A DNA stretch of 64,000 nt from Membranipora membranacea (taxonomy: Eukaryota; Bryozoa; Gymnolaemata; Cheilostomatida; Membraniporidae): positions 453,501 through 517,500 of the forward strand of contig OU612070.1 of assembly GCA_914767715.1 (NCBI GenBank), given 5' to 3'. This document shows, one piece after another, positions 60,076 to 64,000 of the stretch. The notes under the pieces are model-generated. The model ran no database searches, had not been told where the DNA came from, and was given only the letters and a program-made list of their open reading frames with translations. The position numbers and the translations under genes are program-made. Within the stretch, counting starts at the first letter, position 1; every line of letters begins with the position of its first letter.

Positions 60076-63000
60076 ATGGACAGCTCTCTTGTTTTAATCA
60101 AACTTTTGTGGCTCTGTTTCAGTTGCATTTCATGCATTTTATCCGCAGAAGGCATTCAGGATAAGGAACCAAATCATCTTCCAACTTTTGCAACCGAAAT
60201 TGAGCTTCTAAATACTATTGGGAGCATGGATATAAGCAATGTTTTAGTTCTATCATGTAAGTTAGTAAGTCAGTAAAAAGTCCTAGCTAGTAAGTATAGT
60301 AACTTAGTAAGTTAAAGTTACCTTTACTGAGTACAATTATACAGGAAGGGGGGATGGCAGTTGGCAGCATTCTCCATTCTTCCCTTTCATACCCCCTGGT
60401 GACAGCAATTAGTTCCCTGGAGTTTGGTGGTAAGGGACTGAAATTTGGTTAGTAGTTGGCCACAGCTATCAGTCACAACTCAACTGCAGTGTATTATACG
60501 ATCCCTGAGAGTTTATTGGTATAACCGTGACAGTCACATGTATGTTGCTTATATAGTAGCCTAATTTGGAAAGCTGACAGTCAATGAACTTCTACTTTTC
60601 ATTGTTTCAATGTATTCCAACATAGGACTGCCGCAGTTCCTGATTTTTGGCTATTATTGTATCAATGAACTAAACCTCTATCCAAGGAGGTTTAGTTCAT
60701 TGATTGTATTCCAACCATATATCCATCTATCCAAGGATCAGTCTATCTCTATTGCATTATCATAATACATACTTACTACTCTACTAGGTAATGATGCCTC
60801 TGCAATGAACTTCATCTCCCTCAGAATAATGATATTGATGTGATTCAATTTAATAAGATAAATGCTCTGTGATGACGTAACTTTTAGGCAATTTAAGATC
60901 TTTGCTAGGTTATGCTGCTCCCGCGTTTTGAACTTTATTACTGATAAAAATAGGTAAGAACGAATTCAGCACATCTGTAGCCAACTGCTGTAGCAGCTTT
61001 GTTTACATATTTATAATGTCTACTTTATAAAGATGGAGGCGGTGGTGAGAAATGTGCTTCTGCAGTCGAGAAAATGACGATGGGATCAACGATACAAGAG
61101 ATAGCTCAATATGGAGAAGCTGAGTATGGTATAACAGGTGCGGGAGTTTGTGGTATTCAAATCAGAGTCATAATCTAGAAAACATGGTGGGGGAGGCCAA
61201 AATTCTGGTTGATGCGAAGTAACATCAGGTCGGATGCTGCCAGCTGCTCCTTACGGGGTCTGATGAGAATTACCAGCCTCTAAATGTGAATAGTCAACGG
61301 AAATCTCGAAGGAGCTGATTCAATCATAGTGTTTGAGCCAACTTTCTTCAGCTTTTTAGGGAGCCAGTGCCTCTCTGCCACCGCTAGAACTGTTGGCCTG
61401 CATCTTTGGTCTCAGGCTATACCAAATTGTACGCACCAACTCACTAGAGGTCAAGAAGAGCAGATAAGACAATCCCTTACCACTCATCCCTTACCACTCA
61501 TCCCTTACCACTCATCCCTTACCACTCATCCCTTACCACTCATCCCTTACCACTCATCACTTACCACTCATCCCTTACCACTCATCCCTTACCACTCATC
61601 ACTTACCACTTACCACTCATCACTTACCACTCATCACTTACCACTCATCCCTTACCACTCATCCCTTACCACTCATCCCTTACCACTGATCACTTACCAC
61701 TGATCACTTACCACTCATCCCTTACCACTCATCCCTTACCACTCATCCCTTGCCACTCATCCCTTACCACTCATCCCTTACCACTCATCCCTTACCACTC
61801 ATCCCTTGCCACTCATCCCTTACCACTCATCCCTTACCACTCATCCCTTACCACTCATCCCTTACCACTCATCCCTTACCACTCATCACTTACCACTCAT
61901 CCCTTGCCACTCATCCCTTACCACTCATCCCTTACCACTCATCACTTTCCACTCATCACAGTGTACCAGTTCTCCGGTTTAGTAGGTTGGCGCTAATTAT
62001 ATCTCAAACACCCTACAGAATAAACACTTTTCTTTCTACTGCATTGAGAATGTGGCCTCATCACCTTTATAAAAAGGAAAAGAGTCTCACTTGTTCTTAC
62101 CAAATTTTCCTAAATCATGATGCAAATCAGGGAATCAAGTAGTAATCACCTGAGAGTTACTCGCAACACCATCAGGTCTCTCACGAATGATGATTTACAG
62201 TAATTTGTGGTATTATCATATTTTTGTATTATATGGTAGAATGATGTATTGGTATGATGATTGAACGACTTGCTCATACAAAGTTATACAAACCTTGTCA
62301 TTAGATCATCAGATGAATCTGGAATGTGCCATGATTTAGACAGACTATGGTGTCAAACCTTTCAACTATGAATCCAGTTATATCCTGCTGATAAGTTGAA
62401 TCTTGCATGATTCCAAACAGTGAATGGCGGGCATGAATATTTTTTCAGGTTTGGTGGCTGCGTTTCTCACAGATAAATCATATGACAAAAAGCATAGTCT
62501 GAGAAATTGCCCCAATCTTATACTCTACAGGAATAAAATACCTATTGTTTATGATGGAGGTGAGTACATTATAGTCTTCAGTATCCAGGTTTATATCGAT
62601 GTAGAGAGATACTAATGTATTCATAGAGGTTTATTATTGAGTCTATGGCGGTTGTAATCTCAGAGGTGTGTACAACATCACCACTGTGGACAGATATTGC
62701 CACAGCAGCCTCACCTTTATTTCAGAGATACAATCAGTGGTCTCAACCTCAGAGTGAAGAGCGGTATGCATGACGTCACTTTCTCAACACATAATATCTG
62801 TCCACTCATTATTGTACACATAAAGTACATTAAAACTAATTGAAGGTCTGCTGAGGTAGTATTATTACCACAACCCCTCATTTTTATTAGGAAGCATTCC
62901 ATCTCCAGCGTTCTCGCATCTTTATTTTTCCTTCTTCATATAGAGAACTTACATATGAGGTTTAACAGAGATGATATCGGAGAGTGGGTATCTTCTCATC

Positions 63001-63674
63001 TTAATTCAGATGTATCTCATCTAACAGACGAAACATTCGAACATCTCACTCAGGCTTCTACTGGATCTACTACTGGAGACTGGCTGGTCTGGTTGTAAGT
63101 AACTTAAGTTAAGCTCAATAAAAATGACTTAGATAAAAGAAGTATGAGGCGCTAAGGGTTCCAGTCTGATAAGATCAGGACGATTCTCTCTCTACTACGA
63201 GCGTGAATTATATCATGTAGCTTGAGGATGTCATATTGGGATCATCTGAGATTGAATCATACATTTTCGTGTTGGCACGCTTTTGAGTTATGCCACATGT
63301 TAGTTGTCCAACCCTGCAAAATGTTGAATCAAGTGTGGACAATTTTGCGTTATATATAGGTGTTTGCCCAGTGACAAATTAAATCACTTCATGCCCCAGC
63401 CAAGTAGTAATAGTGAGGCCCAGCTTGACCACAGATGTTGGAAACACTTATAGTTTTCATATTTTCATGTTAGATGCTGCTCTTGGATATGACCATAGAG
63501 TTATTGTATACTCTATAGTCTATATACTCTATATAATAACTCTATGGGTATGACTCAAAGTCAAATGTCATTATTTGCCTGATTTGAGTTTATTTGATTT
63601 ATGTATATTCTGTATTTTAGTCACAACACTAGCTGCTCTGACCTAACAGCTGTATGGCAGGCTGTAGCCTCCAG
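60076..63674 (+). CDS. secretory-pathway thioredoxin-like protein, 5' part
   Basis: Five exons join in frame: 60076-60256, 61033-61137, 62449-62559, 62944-63094, 63621-63674, giving 200 codons plus two bases; the gene runs past the window. The N-terminus is a strong signal peptide (SLVLIKLLWLCFSCISCILS). Residues about 50-150 could be one thioredoxin-like fold (SNVLVL ... NCPNLILYRNKIPIVYDG ... MRFNRDDIGEWV). A second begins with LTDETFEHLTQ and GDWLVWFHNTSCSDLTAVW, which matches a thioredoxin strand-helix (WF then Cys then L-x3-W), but only one Cys of the CxxC pair remains. It should act in the ER lumen or outside the cell; redox activity is doubtful. I do not recognise the exact family. Confidence 0.65.
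60661..60704. repeat. perfect 18-bp inverted repeat, 8-nt loop
   Basis: Positions 60661-60678 (atcaatgaactaaacctc) are exactly reverse-complemented at 60687-60704. It lies in intron 1 of the thioredoxin-like gene. Confidence 0.95.
61470..61960. repeat. 14-bp minisatellite in intron 2 of the thioredoxin-like gene, about 35 copies
   Basis: Units 'cccttaccactcat' with variants 'cacttaccactcat', 'ccttgccactcat' and 'ccactgatca'. Three units are 42 bp, so long Pro/Leu/His/Ser frames appear; they are artefacts. Confidence 0.92.
63493..63547. repeat. 13-bp inverted repeat
   Basis: 'ccatagagttatt' at 63493-63505 pairs with its complement at 63535-63547; the AT-rich loop contains further 'tactctata' repeats. 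In intron 4 of the thioredoxin-like gene. Confidence 0.85.
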
Positions 63675-64000
63675 GTAGGTCTAATTAACAGACACAGGTT
63701 TGTTTGTCTCTTGTGTGACTTACTCTTACTAGATGAGACTAACTAGGTATTATTATTGCCTGTCAGTAATCTAAACTCCTGGCGGTGGATTAGGAGCATA
63801 CCTCAAACAATATTCACAACACAGTGGTTTGTTCTTGGATGTTTAGCTGAGTACATTACCATATTAGGACATTTTAATCCAATATGGCCAATTGCCATAC
63901 TCGTATGAAACTATCTTCATAAAGGCTTAGGCAAGCTAGTTTCCAATATTCACTTGCATGATTATGTACATTGACAGATTGAAGTATTCTAAGGTGGTTG

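Noticed and set aside
61329-62142. Pro/Leu/His/Ser-repeat frames of 124 and 130 codons
   Set aside because: 14-bp minisatellite in an intron of the thioredoxin-like gene; three units make 42 bp and keep the frame open.

Overview
This is a eukaryotic, AT-rich animal genome window. It has intron-split genes with GT/AG junctions and animal extracellular modules (ADAM disintegrin, thrombospondin type 1, LRR, CCP/sushi). It also carries many mobile-element remnants: R2-like, CR1/jockey-like and gypsy-like retroelements, tRNA-derived SINEs, and several families of small inverted-repeat DNA elements. I infer a non-vertebrate metazoan, probably a marine invertebrate; species and phylum cannot be read from the sequence. 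No prokaryotic operon, CRISPR array, rRNA or intact tRNA gene was seen.

Layout. 1-4.4 kb: gene-poor, with three tandem arrays, including a 24-bp minisatellite with a repeat-family tail. 4.4-11.8 kb (+): a six-exon ADAM-family membrane protein that has lost the zinc-protease signature and carries a TSP1 module; its second intron holds an antisense R2-like retroelement fragment. 11.8-16 kb: a second copy of the 24-bp array and tail, a faint Harbinger-like trace, a CR1-like LINE split by a TTA-flanked MITE, and two tRNA-like SINEs. 16-32.5 kb: mostly intergenic, with one bZIP transcription factor (-) at 21.8-22.6 kb, a promoter-like island near 19.2-19.9 kb, a 55-bp minisatellite and a LINE remnant.

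32.6-37.1 kb (+): a six-exon LRR type I membrane receptor that includes a 19-nt microexon. 38.3-45.8 kb (+): a ten-exon type I membrane receptor with two N-terminal Cys domains, two CCP domains, a Cys-Pro-Thr stalk, a TM segment and a tyrosine-rich, ITAM-like tail. 47.6-48.7 kb: a decayed tandem duplicate of that receptor. 49.7-52.1 kb: two tandem arrays, one of about 426-bp units each holding a hairpin. 52.1-54.9 kb (-): a five-exon gene fragment resembling the CaRF/ALS2CR8 DNA-binding family, with an in-frame stop. 55-60 kb: gypsy-like RNase H remnant, SINE and otherwise empty DNA. 60.1 kb to beyond the window edge (+): the 5' part of a secreted or ER thioredoxin-like protein.

The strongest theme is a run of lineage-specific cell-surface proteins built from modules, mostly joined by phase-1 introns: a pseudo-protease ADAM, an LRR receptor, and a CCP receptor with a signalling-type tail and a dead duplicate. 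They look like adhesion or innate-recognition molecules. That they act together is inference only. Exon models were built by hand from splice signals and frame continuity; each is frame-consistent, but no transcript was available.
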